NCBI RefSeq assembly: GCF_000512585.2
Contig: NC_089242.1
Span: forward strand, 558,001-622,000
Source: Kwoniella bestiolae CBS 10118
Lineage: Eukaryota; Basidiomycota; Tremellomycetes; Tremellales; Cryptococcaceae
DNA length: 64,000 nt
Direction: 5' to 3'
Positions 22,012 through 31,445 of the stretch are shown piece by piece. How positions within the stretch are numbered: position 1 is the first letter of the stretch; every line of letters begins with the position of its first letter. The notes beneath the pieces were generated by a model that saw only the letters and a list, made by a program, of their open reading frames with translations, made no database searches and was not told where the DNA came from. Both the position numbers and the translations under genes were made by a program.

Positions 22012-23149
22012 TTAGCTAGGTTCGGAATCTGAACTTTGCCCTTCTTCAGACTCCATCTCTCTTTCTTCCTCCTCCTCGATTGTTTGGATATGTTTCCTCT
22101 TCTTCCTCTTCGTTTCCTTTACTTTTGGAGTGGATGTGGGTGGGGAGTTCATATCTGAGGTAGCTTTCGGATTTGGCTTTCTGTACCCGGCTGTATGTAC
22201 TGATCGTATAATATGTTGTTGAAGTAGGATACCTATTCATTCACCCAACCAATATAATCAGTCAAATAAATAAGATCAAGTGTTGATCTATTCACTCACC
22301 TATCGCCATCAATCCATCACCTTCAATCGCCTTATACATATCCCTCTTCTTATACCTCCCTTTCGATCTCTCTTTCCTTCCATTAGTCTGATCCAGCTCA
22401 CTCGTCCCTCGACGAGACTCTAATATCAACTCCCCATGTTCGTCCACGAACTCTTTCTTAACTATCACCTCCTCGTCATTCAGCTCGTCCTCCTCATCTT
22501 CATCCTCGGCAGTCCTCCAACTGACTGTAGATCTAGATTTCGAATTTGATTTAGAACCCGATTCGGACCTCGAGCCGTCGTGACCAGCACCTCGCCCATC
22601 CGCATCTTGCAAGATCAATAATCTCTTCTTACTTCCCCAGGGGATTGTCCGACCTTTCTTGGAAGGTTGGTATAAAAGCTCGTTGGACATGTAGAAATTG
22701 GATGCGTGGGTGTGGACCGAGAGGAGGAATTCAGAGGTGGGAAGGGGGATTGAAAGTGATGGGTCTTGGGAATGTGGGCGAGTTGATGGGCCAGCTAGAT
22801 TGCGATCAGATTTACACGTCAGCTTTGTTCATTATTTCGGTCGAACGTTGTATAAGCTAGGGTAAGCAGGCAGTGCAGACTCACCTCCGTTCTCATCGAC
22901 ATCACCATGAACAGCTACCATATTCTCGATTCCCTCTCTGGCAGACCGCCGTCGAGTCTCCCATGATCTCTTGGTCCTTTCTGAGATGACCTTGTCCACT
23001 GTCCTAGAGGGGTTTGTGGTGATACCTTGCGGTAATTCCTTGGATTTACCTTTATCCATCGTGTTAGAAGATGGTATGGTCTGAGTTGAGCTTCGACGCG
23101 CTCGTTTACTCGGTCCTTGGGATTTGGTTTCTGGCGATTCTTGAGACAT
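22012..23149 (-). CDS. Unrecognised conserved-looking nuclear-type protein
   Basis: Three exons (22885-23149, 22300-22794, 22012-22232) give 326 residues. The N-terminus is Ser/Thr-rich and basic (KRARR; SERTKRSWETRRRS). A central segment SEFLLSVHTHASNFYMSNEL looks like a structured helix pair. It is followed by WGSKKRLLIL, a strongly acidic run (TAEDEDEEDELNDEE) and a second conserved-looking helix RRDMYKAIEGDGLMAIG-type segment that crosses into exon 3 (GILLQQHIIRS). The end is basic then acidic (KETKRKKRKHIQTIEEEEER). Together these suggest a nuclear or nucleolar protein; the helix pair plus GDGLMAIG segment is reminiscent of RNA polymerase I initiation factors such as Rrn9, but I cannot confirm this. 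It is convergent with AKR1 and divergent from RMT2. Confidence 0.7.
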
Positions 23150-23405
23150 CGTTGCTGGTTGATGGTTTCTCGCTCACATCACTATGCTACGTCAGACTCA
23201 TGATGATGTGCTATAAAGGTTTTGAGAATGGGAGAAAGAAAAGAAAGAATTGGAAAAACAGATAGGCTGGATGATATCTTGATTTCAGGCACGGTTATCA
23301 ACGAAATTCAACAAGTCAAATCCACTCGCAACCAACATTTCAATATCTTTTCAACATCCTTCCTCCTTCCTTGGGATTACTATCACCTAAGCAGACTCTC
23401 CAGGA
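23150..23405. promoter_or_regulatory. Short divergent promoter, unknown protein / RMT2
   Basis: 256 bases between divergent start codons; it must serve both genes. Only general A/T-rich sequence is seen. Confidence 0.4.
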
Positions 23406-25081
23406 ATGTCCGACATCAAGATGGACGAAGCTCACCTCCCCACCGACCTCCTCGAATTAGCCCACCGACTCCTCATAGCTGCCCAAGCCGCACCAGCAAG
23501 CGAGGTCCAGAAGCTCGTCGAGGCAGGTGCGCCAACTTGGTATCAGGATGATTCGCTGGGTTGGTCAGCCCTTCACTACGCCGCGGAGAGGAAGGAACCT
23601 CAGATATTGGAAATATTGCTTAAGGGAGGGGCGATCTGGAATTCGGTGGATAAGTGGGGTAGGACCGCGGGGGAGGTATGTATAAGTTTGGGAGATGAGG
23701 AGGGGTGGGAGATTATTAGGAATGAGGGGATTAGGTCTGGTACGTTCGCTCTTCAATTCAAACTCAAGATCCGAACGAAGTGATAGCAATCATTCTTTTC
23801 TCCGCCCAGCATCAAGCTAGAGCAGAGAGATTGGGCTGATTTTCACTGGTCTTGTCGCAGAAATGTTACATCACGCTTTGGCTGGTCCCTCCTCTCCCCA
23901 ATCCGACTCTTCGACCAATATGAAGTTAAAAGCGGAAGACAAAACTTCAGCTGGAGACAATTTGACATTTCTGAAAAGTAAACTGACATGGGATGTGGGA
24001 AAAGATGGGAAAGAAAGGGTTTTAGATGCTGATGGCAATGGGTAAGTGACATTCTCAGCTTGGGTTTTAGTGAAGGGATGGTAGCTGATGATGGTGTATA
24101 GAGTCATGATGGGCTGGGAAGAACCTCTCAGTGAGTAATTTTTCTCGTACACCGTTTTCAAGAGGTATAATGCTAATGGGAGGAACAGTGGTCGAACATG
24201 TCAAGTTGATGACGCATGATCATCCTAATGCTCAGCCAGGTGCAGAGGGAATGACAATAATGAACGTAGGATTCGGTCTAGGTATAGTAAGTTGCATGTC
24301 GCTCCTCTGATCTTTCCAGATAATCGGTGTCGTAAATACGGTCTTTATGCTGATTCTGATTCTATTTCTGGTTTCCAGGTAGACCGCCTATTCCAATCCA
24401 CCCAATCTCCCTCGCATCCCAAACCCCTCAATCACACTATCATAGAAGCTCATCCACAGGTATTACAATATATCAAAGATAAGGGGGTGGACAAGTTACC
24501 AGGAGTGAGGATACTGGAAGGACGATGGCAGGATTTCTTGCTTGATCCGGAAAGGTTGGGGGAAGTTTTGCAAGGTACGCCTGGGGGGATGGGGTATGAT
24601 GCGATTTTTGTGGATACTTTTGCGGAAGGGTATGAGGGTGAGTCGGTTTTCTTCTCATGTACCCAAAATTTCCCCCCACGATCGGCCTTGTACTATGTAC
24701 TGGACACTTACCTCTTTAGAAAATGCTGACCCTCTCGCTGTACTTCAGACCTCAAAGCCTTCTTCGAAGTCCTGCCTGATATACTCGAACCTGAAAATGG
24801 TATTTTCTCATTCTGGAATGGTCTGGGGGCGACCAGTAAGTTGTCATCACGAGTCTAACACTATGTCTTTACTGATTTGTCGTTGAAAATCAGACGCTAC
24901 CATCTACGCCGTCTCCTCTTCACTTGCCGAATTGCACCTCGAAGATGTTGGATTAGATACCACGTGGCATGACGTCCTTATACCTGAGAGTTTGAGAGAG
25001 GAAGTTTGGAAAGGTGTCAGGAGAAGGTATTGGGAGTTACCGGGGTATAAATTGCCTATAGCTAAGATGAAGCTTATGTAG
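23406..25081 (+). CDS. RMT2: Protein arginine N5-methyltransferase Rmt2
   Basis: Rmt2 methylates the delta nitrogen of an arginine in ribosomal protein Rpl12 and is fungal/plant specific. Seven exons (23406-23739, 23861-24041, 24102-24130, 24189-24286, 24379-24637, 24749-24835, 24894-25081) give 391 residues. An ankyrin-type region occupies about residues 15-110 (LGWSALHYAAERKEPQILEI, LLKGGAIWNSVDKWGRTAGE). The methyltransferase domain starts near residue 165 with the VMMGWEEPLM motif and the AdoMet-binding MNVGFGLGIVD; it continues HTIIEAHPQVL, GYDAIFVDTFAEGYEDLKAF and FWNGLGATNATIY. The end (GYKLPIAKMKLM) matches the usual family C-terminus. One exon is just 29 bases. Everything needed for activity appears present. 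Confidence 0.95.
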
Positions 25082-25528
25082 GTGAAGCTAGAGGATGTGA
25101 GGAGATGCAAGAAGTTTGACTAGATCGTTGGGATTGTACAATCTCTTAACGACAGGAAATCACACAGTGTTTGACTTGCAAGGGTAGCAACCGTCCAAAA
25201 CGTTCTTCGAGTGTGTTTTGTATTTCAATGCGTTGTCTAAATTGATGAATATACCGCCCTCCGCTGCTCTTTGCCTCAATGTTCAGCAGATACGCCCATG
25301 ATTGTCGAAATACACACCTTGGAAAGCATGTCAGATGCAGTCACTTCTACCCGTTCCATTGAGTTACTAGACAGCAAGCAGCTTGACAAGGTCCCGTACA
25401 GTCATCAACACTCCATCAGACCTTACTACAAACATCGATAGATACACCGGAACGGATAAGACTGTACCTATGTCGAAGAGCAGTAATCCGCTGCGCACTA
25501 TTCCAAGAACGGTGAACGGACTCAGAAC
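25082..25528. other. Convergent intergenic, RMT2 / unknown 185-residue gene
   Basis: 447 bases between converging genes. No coding signal that I can support; poly(A) sites of both genes should lie here. Confidence 0.4.
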
Positions 25529-26244
25529 TCAGCCCCAAATCAAATCAGCCCCCCGCTGTATCCTCGCTACCTCTCCGTTTGCACCGGCCCAAAGAAAGCT
25601 CTTCCATCTTGGTACGAACGGTCGAAAATCTTGTGCGGAATAACTGATATTGTGAAGTTCCATGAGAGAAATTCCGAGGTCTTTGACCGTATCTCTACCA
25701 ACTGGTAAACCGTAAGGCTTTCTATACAACGAGAGGTTCAGAGCAATTTCGAAACTTCGTAATGTGTCAGTCATCATAGCGAAGGGGGTGAACTGTGGTT
25801 CGTCAGTTTGAGCAGGGTCGGTGTCGGTCGATTGTTGTTCTTGGGTCCCTGACATGGTATCAGTAGCAGATGGGGTCCGGGAATGGCTAGTATCGAGGCA
25901 AGAAAGACGATGATGATGTTGTTTGTGGTGAGAAAGCCGAGTATGAAATGGATGAGATGTTTGGAGTCCACTGGCTGTAGCTCGATTCGAACGCAGCACA
26001 CCTCACCTTTGACTGAAGATATTCGACGGACATGAATCCGAGCTCGGGCTGGACAAACAAAGAACGGTGGAACCGTGATCTCAAGGCTAGGAAGGAAGAT
26101 CTCGGCAAACCTCTGACCGAGCGATGCTTTCATTTCAGCTCCACAAAGCTGCCTTGAAAGGTTTATCTGCATCCATGCCAACGGACTGGACATGGTATTA
26201 CTGATGCTTTGAACCGGGCCTTTGAGGACCTCGGAGAAATCCAT
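25529..26244 (-). CDS. Unrecognised 185-residue protein, two exons
   Basis: Two overlapping open frames are best joined by an intron: exon 1 is 26007-26244, exon 2 is 25529-25848. The donor is GTGAGG after SVKG phase 1, the acceptor CATGTCAG preceded by a CTACTGATAC branch-like site, and the sum is divisible by three. The product begins MDFSEVLKGPVQSIS and includes a Pro/Val/Phe stretch (ITVPPFFVCPARARIHVRRI). Its second half reads FTPFAMMTDTLRSFEIALNL, YRKPYGLPVGRDTVKDLG and FRPFVPRWKSFLWAGANGE. It has no signal peptide or clear membrane helix in the spliced form. I do not recognise the family. The intron itself would encode a hydrophobic segment if retained, so an unspliced form would give a different, truncated protein. 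Confidence 0.55.
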
Positions 26245-26703
26245 GATAGTTGCAAATGCTGAGATTGGTCGGATTCGAGCGACTCATCTCGGATCACGTC
26301 ATGTCTTGTCTATGGTCGTCGTCTTTGCCACTTGGATGATTCGTATTATGATGCATGCTCACTCCGTAAGGTGAAAAAGGCATGCTCGTTCACCAATGAC
26401 AGTTACATGATTAGGATTCCCTAATTAGCTTTTTTTATGACCCAGAAAGCCATTAAACAAATTTGTAATCACCTTTTCAAATTCGCATCCTGAACGATCA
26501 AAGCGTCCTTGCACGGAAATTTCAATGTTTGGTGGGTACGTGCGTTTGATGGTTCCTTTTCTTCCCACACACACACAGAGACTAGTCTGACAAGATTCCG
26601 TATCTCCCATGAAACAGATCATCAGCATCCAAAAACAACATCCACCGTCCACTCTTCGATCCTTTCTTTCCATTCAAAAAGTATATCTCACCTGCAAAAC
26701 AAA
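26245..26703. other. Intergenic upstream of the 185-residue gene and 3' of the 5S gene
   Basis: 459 bases with an A/T-rich patch (26400-26460) and a CACACACACA run at about 26567-26577. No gene seen. Confidence 0.4.
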
Positions 26704-26821
26704 AACTACAGCACCCGGGATTCCCAAGTGGTCCCCCACCTTGGTACTAACCGAGCGATACCCAGGATGGCTTCGCAGAGCGGACGGGATGCGGCATTTT
26801 CTGGGTTCTATGGCCGTAGAT
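26704..26821 (-). rRNA. 5S ribosomal RNA, solitary copy
   Basis: On the minus strand, 118 bases match the basidiomycete 5S pattern. The 5' end ATCTACGGCCATAGAACCCA is followed by GCCGCATCCCGTCCGCTCTG, then GGTTAGTACCAAGGTGGGGG, then ACCACTTGGGAATCCCGGGT and GCTGTAG. The two ends pair (ATCTACGGC with GCTGTAGTT, one mismatch), and the AACCCAG/CTGGGTA helix is intact. A T5 run follows directly (positions 26705-26701), as expected for a Pol III terminator. No 18S, 5.8S or 28S sequence lies nearby. The helices look intact, so it may be functional, but a dispersed variant or pseudogene cannot be excluded by eye. Confidence 0.9.
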
Positions 26822-27267
26822 GAAATTGGGGTCTCTTTTGCTGTTATATACTGTTCAGTACTGGGTAGGAGGTCTGTGCGTAGGCGTGCACGGACCTTTT
26901 GGCGGTAGTTTGTTCATGCGAATACCTCCCTGCTTAACGGTTTTGCGGTGTATCGACGGATATTTTCGAGCTGATGATGAACTTATGGATTGGCTAGCGT
27001 TACTGACAGGTTTACTCTAGTCTTCCGCGGAGCTTTAGACCGCTTACCTGGGGATTGCCTGCTATCTTGGAAGCGATAATACAAGGGCTGGATTGGATCC
27101 CATCGTCACAACCAATCCGATTGATGCATTTAGATACAGTCAATGCTATTATAAATTTATGAACAGTTGATAAAGCTATTGCTACATTTTGTACGGCGCT
27201 CAACGATTATGTTTTTAACGAAGGAATGTCCTGGACATGGTTCGTCTTGCGAACACACGCACACCGC
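26822..27267. other. Intergenic between the 5S gene and the Rds1-like gene
   Basis: 446 bases forming the 5' flank of the 5S gene and the 3' flank of the Rds1-like gene. No gene seen. Confidence 0.4.
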
Positions 27268-28632
27268 TTAGTTGGCTTGGTAAAGACCCCAAGCGATGAT
27301 GACGTCGTTCAAAAGCGAAAGGTTGTAAGGGGTGACGTATGGGTTGGAGTCGGTAAGAGCGATGAAGGAGGTACCGTTTACGATTCCGTCGTCGGTCTGA
27401 AGTTCAAGACACAGTATATTAGTAGGTGTAATCATAATTGAATGAAGTCTTATAATTGATGAAGGTAGACTCACATTGTTGAAGACGACTCCACCAGGTT
27501 GGAAGGTGTATCCAGTATAGTTACCAGTCTGGTTGAACTCAGTGTAAGTAGCGTTGAGCTGGTTGATCCAAGCGACGTATTTAGGTTGAGTAGGGTTGGT
27601 GACGTTTCCACCGACAGTGGTGTTGTACAATCCATCATACGAGACATTACCCTTGGGAGCCTCCCAGGTAAGTTCGACTCGTCTTCCAGGTTCAGTCAAC
27701 GAAGTCCTGTTGTGCGAAATGGCAGCGAGGTATCCGTCCACTAGGAGGTTGGCGTCGTTGGTGACGTTGAGAGCGGGGAAGATGGGCCATTCGATCCTAG
27801 GGTTCTCGGCGGGGCAGGAGACGATGTACTTTTGGAGGAGGGACCAGGACATGGCTTGAGAGATACCTGTCTCGAAGTAGACGGGCATGGGGAAGGCACC
27901 GGCGAGTTGTCTGAAGGCCATTTGTTGTCTGGCTTCGGTGGTGATCGACTGAAGGAGGAGTTGAGCAGAGGGTCGAGAGTCAAGATGAGGGAGGAAACCG
28001 TAAACACCAGATTCACCCCTATAGACATGATGATGTATGAGCTTCGGACTGCATTGGGGAAAACTACGAAAATAGTAGGGAGACTTACCATCGAGTTAGT
28101 CGTTGACAGAAGTTTACAAAGTCTCGTACGGTATAGAAGTCGTATGCGTAGGTACATTGCTTAGCGGGGGTTCTACCGTAAGCTGAAAGAATGTTGGTGA
28201 GAAGGGTAGCATGGCCGACTTCCTATAATCGCAAAAGTCTATCAGTCAGATTGCTCGACCTGGTTTAAACTGTGAAGATAGGTGCTCACTTGGTTGGCCA
28301 TGAATTGGATCAAAGAGATCTCCTCCTCGTTAATACCAGCAGCGGCAAAATCCTCGACCGAGAATGTTCGGACACCGTAGTTGAACAAGTCGAGCTCGAT
28401 CCATTCTTGGTTCAAACCCAAGTTGAGCGATTGGAAATCGACTAGAAAGACGTTGTCAGCTCGTCGAGTGGCAAAGGAGATTTGAGTGGTACTTACAATC
28501 AGTCATGGTGTGATACTCTGGAGCGGTATCGTTAGGTCTGACGCCCACACCACCAGCAGGTACAGGTGCAGGGGCAGCGCTGGCGAGAACAGCTGCGAAG
28601 AGAGCGGTAATGGCTGATTTGGTGAATCTCAT
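27268..28632 (-). CDS. Secreted ferritin-like protein, Rds1 family
   Basis: Five exons (28497-28632, 28290-28441, 28089-28222, 27475-28018, 27268-27396) give 364 residues. Residues 1-20 are a clear signal peptide (MRFTKSAITALFAAVLASAA) followed by a Pro/Ala linker. The ferritin-like helices follow: FDFQSLNLGLNQEWIELDLF, GINEEEISLIQFMANQEVGH and SITTEARQQMAFRQLAG, with the Glu/His residues expected of a di-iron-type fold. The second half is rich in N-glycosylation sequons (NVT, NRT, NVS, NTT, NAT, NYT, NGT). This matches the fungal Rds1/ferritin-like family, first described as a stress-induced gene in fission yeast; the biochemical role is not established. Probably secreted or wall-associated. 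Confidence 0.87.
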
Positions 28633-31445
28633 TTTGGCTGATGACTCGACAATTATTGTATTGTGGATAAAGAAAGGGAATAAGTAGTACAGGAGGACGA
28701 ATACCGGTCTTATATATGTACTTTTTTGTAGTACCCACGCCCATACATTAGATACTGTACTCTCGATCCGATCGTAAACCTCCATACCTCCATACGATTC
28801 CAGTAAAAAGTCTCATCAAGAACATGGATTGATGAGCGTCATAGCTCTAAATTGGACTTTCGGCCTATGCCCTCTCGAGTCTAAAGGTACGTAATGTAGA
28901 TAGAGTGCGGGTAGTACGTCGACCTGTCGTCGGATGTTTCTGAGCTGAACATGGCGTGCGATGGACTGTACTCGGAAGATATCGTCCGGAACGATTACAC
29001 TATACAGATGTAGTCATCCATGTCTGCTTGAATCAACCGATTCGAGCCCACGGTATATCTATCGATCCTCAAGTTTCAGGCACAGATAGAGTGTGACTAA
29101 ACTATTGCTGGTTATTTCTGGACCTTCCGGACAAGCATGAGGAGAACCCGGATATCGAAAAGGGTTAGCATGGGTAGCAGGTTCCTAAGCCTTCCCGGTA
29201 TTCTCGCTATATCTGCGCATTTTAATCTATATGTGATGATATGACGTCGGGTTCAGAAAAGAAACAAAAGAATGATGATGTACCAGATCGCTGGAATCGA
29301 TCATCGACCAGAAGAAGGTGGAGGTTAACTTACAGTGGTAAGCTGTATGGGAGAAAATCAATAAACTGAAAAAAGGATATTACCATGTGGTCATCACCCA
29401 AGAACCGCCACACAGTCAAATCCCACTGTAACGCCGTGATCCTGTTGTCCATTGTCATTTGATTTTGATTGTTTCGGAGGAATTATTACCGAAAGCGAGC
29501 ATTGGGGTGTCGCACGAGCCAATGAGAATCCGAGCTGAGATGAGGTAATCCAACTAGAATCAACCGAAAAGGAAAAGGAATGCGATTCCCCTAATTTGCC
29601 ACTCTGATAGATATACAGAGACACAGAGCAACAGCAAGCAAAAAGAGAGAGAGAAGGACAACAAACAACCCCTCCCCCGCTTACGCCCATCTACCTGTAG
29701 TACTAGGTCCCACGCCCACACCCAATCAACCAACGTCACTGCCCCCCTCTCTCTCTTTCCGTAGCTACACTTAATTAACCTACTCCTATTCCCATTCCGT
29801 ACTCGTATTCCTTTGACACCCTCCCCTCAAGCGGACAAGGTACAGAAACCCCCAAGTGTAAAAGGTAAGTGATAAGCTCAGACACATCAAATCATCTCTT
29901 CACCCACTCGAACGCATCACATCCTTCCTTCCCTTTCTGCTTATGCTCAACAGCGTGGTTTAAACTATTTTTATTTCATCATTTGGTTATTTGGTCATCT
30001 CTCCCCCTTTCTCCCTTTTTCCCTTAGCCTCACTCGGAAGTCTCATTTTACCCAAGCAGATCTATTCTACTTAGGTCCTGGGGGTTTAAACCTGACTTAC
30101 TTTTCGACTACGAAGCCGAAGCCTTTATTTCTCCCCCTCCCCTCCCACCATCATCATCATCTCTCTTGGGTTTTCACTCCACACCCATTCAGTCTCGTTT
30201 CACACTTTGTTTATGCTTTCCACTTCCCGCGCCCAGACTTTGACTTTCCAAAACCTTTAGCCCTTTCACATCACCCTCCCCACGTTTTAATCGTTTCGAC
30301 ATCTTCCTTCGTCGCCCTTGCTCCTTGCCTTTCCTTCCAGTGCGCATGATTTCGATCGATCAGATAACCTAGTACTGAGATCATCAAACACCGCTCAGCC
30401 ATCACATCACTTGGTACACCCATCACCCCCATTACAACATCTTGTCGTACCTCTTTTTCTTGATTTTCCCGACGACACCCCCTACCGATAGGGAAAAAGA
30501 AGAATCAAGTTTCGATTCAAATCCTTTTCAGGTGAGTACGGTCTCTGGACCTAGCCTGTTCTCCCTTTTTAGAACCAGGCCTACTACGCCTTAATGCCTT
30601 TGCTCTCTTTCTGCGGGTGTGTCAGCTCTTGCCGTCATCGTTTCACACCTCGCACTGCGGTCACGACCCCACCTGCGTGTTCGCGATCCGTTATCAGACA
30701 CTTGACGCACGTCGTCCCTTCCTTTACTTGCTAGTCCTCCTCCTCCTGCCCTGTCGATCGTTCACACTGATCTCATCTATCCCTGATCCAGATATCTTCT
30801 TTCACATCTCCCTTCCTTTGTACCAGGCCGTGGGTTGGAACCAAACATCATCCATCCTATCTTATCTCGGTGTGTTCCGTCCTCATGTCATCAACTTTAT
30901 CCCCTTTGATCGTCTGGCTATCATGTTCATTCCATCTCTCATGTCACTTGTTTCGGAGATTGGTCTACCAATCATTCGAACATGGGACCATTGGAGTTGC
31001 GCATTCCGGTAGTCCTGCCTATGAACATCTTTTACGCAACGCCAACATTCTGACATCTACAAGCACATGAGCTGACGAGTGATCTTTCAACGGTCTTTCC
31101 CATACTATCACCACTCTGATCATCTACCATGCCGTCCACTTCCCTCATCGATCTATCTCCATTCCCAATGTCCCCACCCCCACCCGCCTCAACAGCTTGT
31201 AAATGCAAAGCTCGACAGCCTCTTACACGAGCAACACCCACAGCTGGGCTTCTGTAGGTGATTGCCCTTCCTTCCACTCCTTTGACCTATCCATTTCGGA
31301 CCTGGAATATGTCCATGCAAGAAGGCTAACATCGTATAATCCCTCCCTCTTTCTTTTTCTCATCTTATCTTATCCGCTGCCACCTGACCTATCGACCTCT
31401 CCCTTGTGTATACTCTCCTCGATCGATCAGCCAAATCAATCAAAC
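28633..31445. promoter_or_regulatory. Long divergent region, Rds1-like gene / HMG-box gene
   Basis: A 2.8 kb stretch without a supportable gene. The right half (about 29690-31440) is strongly C/T-rich on the plus strand and looks like a long leader of the HMG-box gene. Possible leader-intron donors are seen at 29870 (GGTAAGT) and 30531 (CAGGTGAGTACGG). Open frames inside it are in low-complexity C/T sequence and most lack an ATG start. The left part should carry the Rds1-like promoter. Confidence 0.5.

Noticed and set aside
26509..26908. Two plus-strand open frames of about 100 residues
   Set aside because: They overlap the 5S rRNA gene on the opposite strand and have no protein-like content.
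30617..31012. 131-residue plus-strand open frame upstream of the HMG-box gene
   Set aside because: Begins with GTG rather than ATG, lies in C/T-rich leader sequence and shows no family content.
31203..31445. N-terminal extension of the HMG-box protein
   Set aside because: The frame is open upstream, but the codons are low complexity and hydrophobic in an unlikely way; the ATG at 31446 starts the Tyr/Gly/Gln-rich protein cleanly.
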